From NCBI GenBank assembly GCA_018267515.1, contig JAFDYJ010000001.1, forward strand, positions 1 to 42,269: a DNA stretch of 42,269 nt. Direction: 5' to 3'. The position numbers and the translations under genes were made by a program. Every line of letters begins with the position of its first letter. The stretch's first letter is position 1. A model generated the notes under the pieces. It searched no databases, had not been told where the DNA came from, and saw only the letters and a list, made by a program, of their open reading frames with translations. Below are positions 16,852-24,409 of this stretch, in pieces. Origin of the DNA: Bacteroidota bacterium (GTDB taxonomy: Bacteria; Bacteroidota; Bacteroidia; Chitinophagales; Chitinophagaceae).

Positions 16852-17988
16852 TTATTTTTCAAACAGTTTCAGGTACGCTTTAAAAACAAAATACCGGTTG
16901 CGCTTAAAGCCCGTTTGTTCCTGCAGTATATTCAGCTTTTCCATTTCATTCATCAGCCGGTGTGCCGTTGTTATATTTACCTCAAGCACTTTTGCCACTT
17001 CGGGTATATCAACAACCGGTTTTGCATAAAGATATTTTAAAAGCGCCATGCCTGCCGATACCCGTTTGCCCAGCTTCATAATTTTTTTCTCTTCAACTTC
17101 TTTTCGCAGTTTCACAATACTGTTGAAAGTATGAATAGAACTTTCGGCTGTTTCCTTTACTCCTGCCAGAAAGAAAACCAGCCATTGCTTCATATTATTT
17201 TGCGAACGCACCATGTTTAGGTTATCGTAGTAATGGCTACGGTTCCGTTCAAAAAAATCGGAGAGATACAAAGCAGGTTTAATTAAAATTTTATTGCTTA
17301 CCAGGTAAAGCGTTATCAACAACCTTCCCAGCCTGCCATTGCCGTCTAAAAAAGGGTGAATACTTTCAAACTGGTAATGAGCAATGGCAATACGGATAAG
17401 AGGAGGAGCCTGCAGTTCATTGTTGTTTAAAAATTTTTCAAGGTCGCTCATCAGCTCAGGAACCAATGGATGAGGCGGAGGAATATACACTGCATCCGTA
17501 AGTGAAGCGCCGCCAATCCAGTTTTGTGATGTACGGAACTCCCCGGGCATTTTGCTTTTTCCTCTCACACCCCGCATCAGTTTTTTATGAGCCTGTTTCA
17601 GCAACCGGTTGCTCAGGGGAAGTTTGTTTAATCCGTCAATAGCGAAATTAATAGCGTCAATGTAGTTGTGGACTTCCTGCCAGTCGTTTCTTTTTTCGGG
17701 ACCGATGTGCTCTTCATTCTGAACAGCTTCCTCTATACTGGTTTGTGTACCCTCAATTTTGCTGCTCTTGGTTGCTTCCTTGGCGATATGCATCCTGATA
17801 AAAAAATCTACATCGGGGATAAGCAGGGAAAGAGAGTTCAGTTCTCCAAGCAGGCGGTTGGCGTCATTTAAAAGACGGTTTACTTTGGCATCGTTGATAA
17901 ACCATTCATGATTTACAGGCTCCGGTATAAAAGCAGCATAGCCATTTTGTTTTGATGATGTACCGGCTTTAAATCGGCTGAGTTCCAT
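16852..17988 (-). CDS. Fic-domain protein, class II, with C-terminal winged helix
   Basis: 378 aa, with length and layout of the SoFic type. The N-terminal helical domain (about 1-100) carries the inhibitory motif S75-SKI-E79-G80 (S/TxxxE[G/N]), which marks class II Fic proteins held inactive by their own N-terminal glutamate. The catalytic motif is complete: H211-PFLDGNGRLGR-222. Such enzymes AMPylate protein Ser/Thr/Tyr from ATP; the target here is unknown. The C-terminal part (about 300-370: KLGKRVSAGMALLKYL, VDIPEVAKVLEVNITTAHRL) is a winged helix that may bind DNA. A duplicated palindrome over a likely -7 element lies just upstream, so self-repression is plausible. It sits between two pieces of a broken MEVH gene. 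Confidence 0.92.
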   Translation of the reverse strand: MELSRFKAGTSSKQNGYAAFIPEPVNHEWFINDAKVNRLLNDANRLLGELNSLSLLIPDVDFFIRMHIAKEATKSSKIEGTQTSIEEAVQNEEHIGPEKRNDWQEVHNYIDAINFAIDGLNKLPLSNRLLKQAHKKLMRGVRGKSKMPGEFRTSQNWIGGASLTDAVYIPPPHPLVPELMSDLEKFLNNNELQAPPLIRIAIAHYQFESIHPFLDGNGRLGRLLITLYLVSNKILIKPALYLSDFFERNRSHYYDNLNMVRSQNNMKQWLVFFLAGVKETAESSIHTFNSIVKLRKEVEEKKIMKLGKRVSAGMALLKYLYAKPVVDIPEVAKVLEVNITTAHRLMNEMEKLNILQEQTGFKRNRYFVFKAYLKLFEK

Positions 17989-18000
17989 TCAGGTAATTTC

Positions 18001-18071
18001 TATTGCTGCAAATATAGATTTTTATATTTGCAGTTGATATTATTGCTGCAAATATGGATTTTTATACTTGC
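18001..18071 (-). promoter_or_regulatory. Operator-like double repeat over the Fic promoter
   Basis: A 31-base unit occurs twice, at 18001-18031 and 18041-18071, with a 40-base period. In the first copy the ends form perfect 9-base arms GCAAATATA (18008-18016) and TATATTTGC (18023-18031). The second copy has two mismatches in its arms. On the minus strand the first copy contains TATATTTG (18016-18009), a good Bacteroidota -7 element (TAnnTTTG), 21 bases before the Fic ATG. A repressor, possibly the Fic winged helix itself, could bind here. Confidence 0.6.
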
Positions 18072-18086
18072 CGTACAGGTAATTGT

Positions 18087-18217
18087 GAAATTTTCTGACA
18101 GGAAATCACAGAACACAGCAAGAAATAACATCAAAAACTCCCATAGGTATTTTGTCTCTGCCTGCCGACAGTCAGACATTTCTTTTTTACATGATGAGTG
18201 TGGGTGTGTACTTCCAT
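18087..18217 (-). pseudogene. N-terminal remnant of an MEVH-family gene (remnant B)
   Basis: From ATG 18217 it reads MEVHTHTHHVKKK and is then shifted out of frame by a 20-base palindromic insertion. After that the original frame is recognisable as KYLWEFLMLFLAVFCDFLSE followed by NF and is then lost. It is of the same subtype as paralogs 2 and 6 and remnant A. Its 5' flank (18218-18250) closely matches the flank of paralog 10 (16705-16737), so the leader was duplicated too. The Fic gene lies directly downstream. Confidence 0.85.
18156..18177. repeat. Palindromic insertion inside remnant B
   Basis: The element CTGCCTGCCGACAGTCAGAC (18158-18177) with flanking bases. It is a decayed version of the CCTGCC...GGCAGG palindrome. 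Its insertion point in the gene, right after TGTCY on the plus strand, is the same as in remnant A, and both insertions are 20 bases long. Confidence 0.75.
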
Positions 18218-18264
18218 TTTTTTTAATTTAGAATTCAGGGATTAAGAATTTTTTCTTTCATGGT

Positions 18265-18363
18265 TTATTCTTTTTTCAGATAATGATATAAAAATGCTGC
18301 AACAAATCCAACGATTATATAAATAATCAGGCGGATGATTCTCTCTTTCCATTGACGGCTCAT
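18265..18363 (-). CDS. Small single-span membrane peptide (32 aa)
   Basis: The product starts MSRQWKERIIRLIIYIIVGF and ends FLYHYLKKE. It has a basic head, one hydrophobic span of about 18 residues (IIRLIIYIIVGFVAAFLY) and a charged tail. This is the pattern of genuine small membrane proteins (or of type I toxins). It begins 36 bases after the stop of the serine hydrolase gene upstream on the same strand and could be its last cistron. I do not recognise the family. Confidence 0.5.
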   Translation of the reverse strand: MSRQWKERIIRLIIYIIVGFVAAFLYHYLKKE

Positions 18364-18399
18364 GTTGTTTTATTTTAAGTGATAATCCGGGTTAATGAT

Positions 18400-19365
18400 T
18401 TAATAATTTTCCCTGTTGATTATTAGGTCATGCACTCTTTTTGATAGCTCCTTCAATCTGGGTCTTACCTTTTCTTCTGCAATCGGAGTAAATACGGAAA
18501 TAATGTATTTGATTTTTCTCTGCCCGGCTAAACCGTTCGTACGGGCCTCTTCCACTATTCCCACATCATTGGTATAAATACTCCACCAACCGGTTTTGTG
18601 ATAGAACATTGCGGTTGCAGGCAACCCGGTTGACAGCTTTGTTGTGTCCAATTGTCTTCCCAACAGTACTTTTAATTGTCGGCTTACCCAGGGAGTTACT
18701 AATTGTTCGGAATAAATTTTATACATAAAATCAGCAGCATGCAAAGCACAGGTTTCTGTGCTTTTGATACTGTCGTAACCAGGATCTTCAAATTTTCTGC
18801 TTAAAAATTTTCTCGTCACTTCACTGCCATTCCAGTTATTTTCATGCATTGTTTGATTGATTCGTGGTCTTCTTGCGACATCTATCAGGCAGTTTGCGGC
18901 AGAGTTATCGCTTCGGGTAATCATCAGGTCCAGCAGGTAATTAATGGTAACAGTATCCCCATCCTTCAGCAGTGGTCTTGGGTCATAGTCAATTTCTTTT
19001 CCTTTGTCCACATCATTGGGCGAATGAACAATGTATGGAGTAAATAAAGAGTATTCGCCATTACTTACCTGTTTTAAAATTTCCATTGCCACATACATTT
19101 TATATACCGAAGCCGGGTAAATAAAATTGTCTGCATGCACTCCGCCAAAGAGTGGCTTCTTTTTGGTTAAATCAATTACGGCAAAGGAAATAGTTTCCAT
19201 ACCGTCTTCGCCGGCATCATACGTGCTGTCCAGCCCCACTACATGCACAATTTTTTTCAGTTCCTTATTAAATCGTTTTGATTGCTTATAATAAGAGGGA
19301 ATTCGTGTTTGACTGAAAACAGTAAAACAAATAAAGAGAAATACTATGGTTAAAACATATTTCAC
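18400..19365 (-). CDS. Class A beta-lactamase-like serine hydrolase (secreted)
   Basis: 321 aa from GTG 19365, which overlaps the TGA of the upstream gene (GTGA) and has AAGGAGG just before it. That makes it a better start than the ATG at 19398, which would add a basic stretch before the signal peptide. The signal peptide is KYVLTIVFLFICFTVFSQ. Active-site motifs are S86-VYK-89 (SxxK), S152-DN (SxN) and HKTG near 258. The full set shows a penicillin-binding/class A fold serine enzyme. With this divergence it may be a cell-wall or ester hydrolase rather than an antibiotic-resistance enzyme; sequence alone does not decide. It is translationally coupled to the Tudor-like gene. Confidence 0.85.
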   Translation of the reverse strand: MKYVLTIVFLFICFTVFSQTRIPSYYKQSKRFNKELKKIVHVVGLDSTYDAGEDGMETISFAVIDLTKKKPLFGGVHADNFIYPASVYKMYVAMEILKQVSNGEYSLFTPYIVHSPNDVDKGKEIDYDPRPLLKDGDTVTINYLLDLMITRSDNSAANCLIDVARRPRINQTMHENNWNGSEVTRKFLSRKFEDPGYDSIKSTETCALHAADFMYKIYSEQLVTPWVSRQLKVLLGRQLDTTKLSTGLPATAMFYHKTGWWSIYTNDVGIVEEARTNGLAGQRKIKYIISVFTPIAEEKVRPRLKELSKRVHDLIINRENY

Positions 19366-19907
19366 TCTTCTTTGCCTCCTTTCTCGCCGACAAACCATTG
19401 TTCTTTGTTTTTAAACAAAACATTGAAAGTAGTCAGGGAGCCATAGCAACGGGTAATGTATTGCTGTATGTTTACTTTGTCTTCATCAGAGAGTTTCTTG
19501 TTGCTGTTGATATTTTGTTCCAGTACTCTTAAACGGTCACGCAGCATAACGACTTTGTGAAAGAAGTCGGCAATGGGAATTTCTTTTGGCTTTAATGTTT
19601 TATCGGCGGGTTGTATTAATAATGAACCGCCGATCCATTTATCGCCGAGGGGTACATTTTCAGTAATGCCGCCCCACAATCGTAAAATCTTAAGCAATGA
19701 TTTTTCTACTTCCGAATGTGTTTCTATTTCTTCGGTTACGTGTTCAGGAATGATTTCGTCCAGGTGAGGATCAGTTTTATCAATTTCCTTGATACCTGTA
19801 TTGATAAATGAAATGATGTAAGTGGCATACTTCACTCTGACGATTACACCGGGACCATGTTGGGTGTGTTGTAACCTTGTTCCGATACCGAGATTTGTTT
19901 GTTCCAT
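19362..19907 (-). CDS. Tudor/SH3-like domain protein of unknown function
   Basis: 181 aa, cytoplasmic (no signal). The N-terminal 45 residues (GTRLQHTQHGPGVIVRVKYA, then YIISFINTGIKEI) resemble the small beta-barrel at the end of UvrD/PcrA helicases (G..V.H..FG.G.V). The remainder is helical: LLKILRLWGGI, IADFFHKVVMLRDRLRVLEQ, DKVNIQQYITRCYGSL. No catalytic motif is seen. It is coupled by a 4-base overlap to the secreted serine hydrolase and starts 8 bases after the DUF3471 hydrolase gene. That gives a three-gene operon with TMEM175 at the head. Role unknown. Confidence 0.75.
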   Translation of the reverse strand: MEQTNLGIGTRLQHTQHGPGVIVRVKYATYIISFINTGIKEIDKTDPHLDEIIPEHVTEEIETHSEVEKSLLKILRLWGGITENVPLGDKWIGGSLLIQPADKTLKPKEIPIADFFHKVVMLRDRLRVLEQNINSNKKLSDEDKVNIQQYITRCYGSLTTFNVLFKNKEQWFVGEKGGKEE

Positions 19908-19915
19908 AGTTATTA

Positions 19916-21442
19916 TTATTTTTTATAAAATTCATAAGGATTGTATTCTATAAAATCGGCTACTTTAACAGTAACAGATTTTACTTTTTTATTTACAACA
20001 TGAAATGGAAAAATCGCTTTGCTGAATTCCGGGTCGGTAAATGTGGCGTAAAAACGATTTCCACCAAGCGATTCTAATTTTGCATACATATTCGGATGAT
20101 GAGAAAACTTCATTTTTAATTCACCGTTTTCTAAAACCACTTTCATATTTCCATAAACGTCGTTGAAATAATTACCTGTATATTCTTTCAATGGAAATGC
20201 GGTTTTTAAATTCAGGGCAACTGAATCTCTCAACATCATATCTTTTTTTTGTTCCTTATCAAAGTTATGTTTGTAAAAGTCAAGATAAATTTTACTGTAA
20301 TTGCGATACAGTTTTCCTAAATAGGCATCCATGATCTCCCATTTCAAGGCTTCATAAAAACTATTTTGATCTGTGTTGGTAAAAACAATAATGCCTAATT
20401 TTTCTTCAGGGATCAAGGTAACACTGGTAACAAAACCGTTTACTCCTCCTGTATGGGAAATAATTTCTTTTCCGCAATACTCTTGCAAAAGCCAACCCAG
20501 GCCATAGAGAGAGAAATGCCCTTCGTTAAAAAGGGGTCTGCTGTTTCCTAATATGGAGGCGGGAGTTCTTGTTTCAGTAAGGGCAGCAGCGGGAACTACC
20601 TGTGTGTTATTATATTTCCCGTTGTCCAACTGCATCATTACCCAATGGCTCATATCGTTTACAGAAGAACCGATACTTCCCGCAGGGGCAAGGTTATCAA
20701 TAAAGCAATATGGGATTTTTACAATTTTTCCATCTTGCATAGTATAGGGAGAACATTTGTTGGGTGCATTAGGAAAATCTTTGCTTAACGCCAATGTGTT
20801 TTTCATATCCAGCGGATCAAATATTTTTTGTTTGACAAAATCTTCCCACTGCAAGCCGGTGGCTTTAGGAATAATTTGCCCTGCCGTTAAAAATGCTGCA
20901 TTGGTATAACCCCAGGTTGTGCGAAAAGGATATTCAGCCTTAATATGACTCATTTTTTCAATCACTTCACTTCTGGTGAGATTACTGGTCCAATACGTAA
21001 AATCTCCCTGGAAAGTTTGGAACCCGATACGATGACAAAGCAGGTCCCGGACAATGGCTTGTTCCCCGGCTGCTTTATTATTCAGCTTGAATTCAGGAAT
21101 CCATTTGGTTACTTTATCGTCAAGCGATAATTTTTTATCTGCATCCAGCATAGCTAAAGCAGTTCCGGTAAAGGCCTTACTGTTGCTGCCGATCATAAAC
21201 AAAGTATTTTCATCCACCGGATCATTGGTGTCCCAATCTCTCACACCATAACCTTTCATCAAAACAGTTTTTCCGTCTTTTACAATGCAAACAGCAATCC
21301 CGGGAATTTGCCATTCCTGCAAAGCCCGGTTTACATAGGTGTCAAGACTATCTTTTACAAACGATGGAATAGAATCTGATTGCGCAAAGGAATTGCAGGC
21401 AACCCCCAAAGCAAAAACAACAATAAAATAAATTCTTTTCAT
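19916..21442 (-). CDS. Class C beta-lactamase/DUF3471-type serine hydrolase (secreted)
   Basis: 508 aa with signal peptide MKRIYFIVVFALGVACNSFA. The beta-lactamase domain (about 25-375) has S86-NSK-89 as nucleophile and general base (IGSNSKAFTG), Y179-TN and HTGGVNGF as the third motif. The C-terminal 100 residues (EYTGNYFNDVYGNMKVVLEN ...) form the lipocalin-like DUF3471 extension found in many esterases or peptidases of this group. Probably a periplasmic D-amino-acid peptidase or esterase. Its ATG overlaps the stop of the TMEM175-like gene by 4 bases, so the two are coupled. Confidence 0.9.
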   Translation of the reverse strand: MKRIYFIVVFALGVACNSFAQSDSIPSFVKDSLDTYVNRALQEWQIPGIAVCIVKDGKTVLMKGYGVRDWDTNDPVDENTLFMIGSNSKAFTGTALAMLDADKKLSLDDKVTKWIPEFKLNNKAAGEQAIVRDLLCHRIGFQTFQGDFTYWTSNLTRSEVIEKMSHIKAEYPFRTTWGYTNAAFLTAGQIIPKATGLQWEDFVKQKIFDPLDMKNTLALSKDFPNAPNKCSPYTMQDGKIVKIPYCFIDNLAPAGSIGSSVNDMSHWVMMQLDNGKYNNTQVVPAAALTETRTPASILGNSRPLFNEGHFSLYGLGWLLQEYCGKEIISHTGGVNGFVTSVTLIPEEKLGIIVFTNTDQNSFYEALKWEIMDAYLGKLYRNYSKIYLDFYKHNFDKEQKKDMMLRDSVALNLKTAFPLKEYTGNYFNDVYGNMKVVLENGELKMKFSHHPNMYAKLESLGGNRFYATFTDPEFSKAIFPFHVVNKKVKSVTVKVADFIEYNPYEFYKK

Positions 21443-22110
21443 GAATCCGTTTTTTTTGAATTGGCGATGAGTTTTTTCTTCATTGGGTCAAACCAGAGTT
21501 TCATAATAACAGGGATGGTTGCCGGAACAAAAACGGCTACCGTAGGAGATATAAGGTACACAAAACAACAAATAATAAACAATACCGGCACTGTGATTGA
21601 CCGTAGCGAGGAATAACGGGCTAATTGAGGAGAAAGATTCTGGGTAAGATTATGTTTTGCATTGCTGCAATATTTCCACAAAATAAAATTCAGTAATCCC
21701 GAGGCTGCAATGTTAGTGGTATAAAATATAATGGGAGTAACGACTGTAATACCTGAGTATTCGCTGAAAAACGAAGTGCTGAAGGGCATTAATACAATCG
21801 TCATTAAAAACAAAATGTTTAACCAAATCAGGCGATCATTAAAATCAACCAGGAATCCAAACAAGCGATGGTGCACCCGCCAATATTGGCCAATTAATAA
21901 AAAGCTAATAATAAAACCAATGAATTTAGGTATCAGTTCGGCAAGTTTATTAAGAAGCAGGCCGTCTGTAACCTGTTCGCGGAGAATTTCGGGAATTTTA
22001 ATATCAATGATTAATAGTGTTATGGCAATTGCAAAAACAGCATCACTAAAGAAAATGATACGGTCTAACTGAAACTTTTTCCGCAATTCGTTGTGTAAAT
22101 GATTGTCCAT
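21439..22110 (-). CDS. TMEM175-family (DUF1211) potassium-channel-like membrane protein
   Basis: 223 aa with about six membrane spans. The first contains FFSDAVFAIAITLLIIDIKI, the FSDxVFAIAxT signature of the TMEM175 family, whose bacterial members form tetrameric K+ channels with a hydrophobic filter. Further spans: IPKFIGFIISFLLIGQYWRV, LIWLNILFLMTIVLMPFST and VLFIICCFVYLISPTVAVFV. A glycine common in this motif (FSDG) is Ala here. It is the first gene of the TMEM175-DUF3471-Tudor-class A operon. Ion selectivity is inferred only from the family. Confidence 0.88.
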   Translation of the reverse strand: MDNHLHNELRKKFQLDRIIFFSDAVFAIAITLLIIDIKIPEILREQVTDGLLLNKLAELIPKFIGFIISFLLIGQYWRVHHRLFGFLVDFNDRLIWLNILFLMTIVLMPFSTSFFSEYSGITVVTPIIFYTTNIAASGLLNFILWKYCSNAKHNLTQNLSPQLARYSSLRSITVPVLFIICCFVYLISPTVAVFVPATIPVIMKLWFDPMKKKLIANSKKTDS

Positions 22111-22166
22111 AAGGCTGGCTTAATTCTATGGAAAATTACTTTGTTTTTTTAATTAGATAAATCCAA

Positions 22167-22934
22167 CTAAAAATTGAGATCATCTGCCTTCCAGGCTTCC
22201 AGTGGAGGTAAACCATTTTTGAATCGCTTGAAAGAATCAATAATATATTTTTGAAAATCATATTCGGAAGCAACGCTGGTAAACAGGTAGCCGGGGCGAA
22301 AAGCCACCATGAAACTGTCCAGCTCATTACCCGATAATTGAGTAAGCCGCCGAACCAATCCTTTGTTGAATTTATGATCTATAAACTTATCCTGCTCCTG
22401 CTGCAATAATCTTTTTTGAAAACTCAAAGTGCTTTTATTTTGCTTGAAGCGGAACATGTTGATTATTTCATCCAGGTCGAATCCTACACCGGCACCGAAA
22501 TTAGATTGCCCCACTTTTAGTTTTGGTTTTTGAAAGTCAAAAATCTTTGCATAGTCTTCACGGTTACGGATCGAATCGAGGCGATAGTCGGGGGGCTTTA
22601 TTTTAACTTCTTTTAATACCGGAACATTTATTTGCAGGGAAATATCAAACTGAAGCGGGTTTTTAATTTGTAATACCGGAAATTTTACCGTAGGCTTATT
22701 CAAATAAGAAAACCATATGGAATCATTTTCCGAAACATTGATTTCATAGTGGCCATTTGTGTTGGTGGAAGTGCCCTTACCGGAAGAGGATAGGACACTG
22801 ACCGACGGTAAAGGATACAATCGGGAACTGTCATAGACCGTTCCTTTAATTGTATATACCTGCTGGGCTTGAGCATACTGTATTCCCAAACAGCACAACA
22901 ATAAAATGACCGGTATTTGAATTTGAAATTTCAG
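22167..22934 (-). CDS. Secreted protein with carboxypeptidase-regulatory-like domain
   Basis: The N-terminal part after the signal (VYTIKGTVYDSSRLYPLPSV, then NTNGHYEINV) is a CarboxypepD_reg-like beta sandwich. The rest (about 150 residues, DSIRNREDYAKIFDFQKPKL) is a conserved Bacteroidota extension of unknown role. Starting from TTG 22901 the signal peptide is cut short. The frame is open to CTG 22934, and from there it reads (M)KFQIQIPVILLLCCLGIQYA, a complete signal peptide. I take CTG 22934 as the most likely start; no ATG is available. About 255 aa. Probably periplasmic or at the outer membrane. Confidence 0.7.
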   Translation of the reverse strand: MKFQIQIPVILLLCCLGIQYAQAQQVYTIKGTVYDSSRLYPLPSVSVLSSSGKGTSTNTNGHYEINVSENDSIWFSYLNKPTVKFPVLQIKNPLQFDISLQINVPVLKEVKIKPPDYRLDSIRNREDYAKIFDFQKPKLKVGQSNFGAGVGFDLDEIINMFRFKQNKSTLSFQKRLLQQEQDKFIDHKFNKGLVRRLTQLSGNELDSFMVAFRPGYLFTSVASEYDFQKYIIDSFKRFKNGLPPLEAWKADDLNF

Positions 22935-23024
22935 AATACTGTTTTAAACCGGAAAGTAACAAAAGAAAATACAAGAAGAAAAGTTAATCACATCCGGAAT
23001 TTCAATCTTTTGTTTGAAAAAAAA

Positions 23025-24320
23025 TTATTTCAGAGCCTGGTACACCAATACTTTAAATTTCTTATGTATTTCATTGTGTGAGTTGGGAAATTGATTCAGA
23101 AACAGCTGTGCTACAATTTTCTCTTTGGGATCAATCCAGTAACTTGAGCTGAATGCCCCTCCCCAATCGTAAGTACCTGCGGATACAGGGGTTTTAGAAG
23201 CTCCTCTTTCAGTAGTAATGCCAAAACCTAAACCAAAAGTATCGTCCCCTCTTCTTAAATCTCCAATTTGATTTTGTGTCATCAGGTTAATGGAGTTGCG
23301 GCTTAAAATGCGTTTACCATTATATTCACCACCATTCAAAAGCATCTGCATAAAAATTGCATAATCATAAGCTGTTGAAGACAATCCACCTCCGCCAGAA
23401 AAATACGTACCCTGTGTTGCCGGGTAATCAACATACACCGTACCGTTTAAATCGAAATTTTTTTTAGTTTTTATTACATGATAGGTTGAATCTTCGGTAT
23501 ATATAGTAGCGAGGCGGTCATATTTATTTTTGGGAAGATAAAAATAGGTGTCCTTCATGCCCAACGGCTCAAAAATATTTTTCTGGAAAAAATCAGAAAG
23601 ACTCATACCACTGACAACTTCAACCAGGTAACCCAGCAGGTCGGTATTCAACCCGTAGGTCCACTTTTCTCCGGGTTGGTGAAAAAGAGGTAAAGATCCC
23701 AGCTTTTTCATTTTATCTGCAAGCAATATGTTACCAACACCAATACCTGAGGAGATCCCGTTTTTATAATATATAGCATTAGCTGTTTTAGTTCCTATCT
23801 GTGCATATCCGATTCCGGAAGTGTGTGTAAGAAGATCACGGATAGTTATCTCTCTTTTTGCAGGAACCGTAGTATAAGTAGTGTCTTTTTCGTTGAATTT
23901 ATCCAAAACCCTAGGATTTTTATACTCAGGTATATAACTGGACACAGGATCGTCTAATAAAAATTTACCCTGTTCGTACAGCATCATAATGGCTACGCTG
24001 GTGATTGCTTTTGTTTGGGATGCAATCCTGAATATGGCGTCTTTTTTTTCAGGTTTTTTGATGTCAATATCATCGTAGCCAAACGCCTTATAATAAACAA
24101 TTGAGCCGTTATGAACCACAATAGCACTGCCACCGGCCACCCATTTTTTATCCACGTATTCCTGCAATACCTTATCAATACGGGTAAGGCGATTCGGATC
24201 AAACCCCGCTGCTTCAGGAAAACTTTCTTTCAAAACTTTTGATGCGGCAATACGGGTTGATTGTGAAAGTCCCGAAAGGGAAAAAAGCAATACAACAGCA
24301 ACCGGAAATATTTTTTTCAT
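23025..24320 (-). CDS. Class C beta-lactamase-like serine hydrolase/esterase (secreted)
   Basis: 431 aa from ATG 24320. An ATG three codons upstream is also possible. The signal peptide is MKKIFPVAVVLLFSLSGLSQ. Motifs: S101-QTK-104 (IASQTKAITS), a Tyr motif in WTYGLNTDLLG, and WGGAFSSSYWIDP near the end, which replaces the KTG box. The last is typical of family VIII carboxylesterases related to AmpC. Also present: LLTHTSGIGY and PGEKWTYG. Probably a periplasmic esterase or peptidase. It is the third serine hydrolase of this superfamily in 6 kb, but the three are not close copies of each other. Confidence 0.9.
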   Translation of the reverse strand: MKKIFPVAVVLLFSLSGLSQSTRIAASKVLKESFPEAAGFDPNRLTRIDKVLQEYVDKKWVAGGSAIVVHNGSIVYYKAFGYDDIDIKKPEKKDAIFRIASQTKAITSVAIMMLYEQGKFLLDDPVSSYIPEYKNPRVLDKFNEKDTTYTTVPAKREITIRDLLTHTSGIGYAQIGTKTANAIYYKNGISSGIGVGNILLADKMKKLGSLPLFHQPGEKWTYGLNTDLLGYLVEVVSGMSLSDFFQKNIFEPLGMKDTYFYLPKNKYDRLATIYTEDSTYHVIKTKKNFDLNGTVYVDYPATQGTYFSGGGGLSSTAYDYAIFMQMLLNGGEYNGKRILSRNSINLMTQNQIGDLRRGDDTFGLGFGITTERGASKTPVSAGTYDWGGAFSSSYWIDPKEKIVAQLFLNQFPNSHNEIHKKFKVLVYQALK

Positions 24321-24409
24321 TGGTATCATCGTTTTATAAAAACAAAAGCAGACGGTTACAATCTTTTGTTCACCGGCAAATTAATAATTTGAAATTTAGT
24401 GGAAAGAAA

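Noticed and set aside
6090..18140. Regularly recurring GAACACAGC-type block as a CRISPR or dispersed repeat
   Set aside because: It is the coding sequence of the conserved membrane span in each paralog; spacing is a gene length.
18028..18231. Plus-strand frame of 67 codons
   Set aside because: It is antisense to remnant B and the Fic operator and has no start signal or family likeness.
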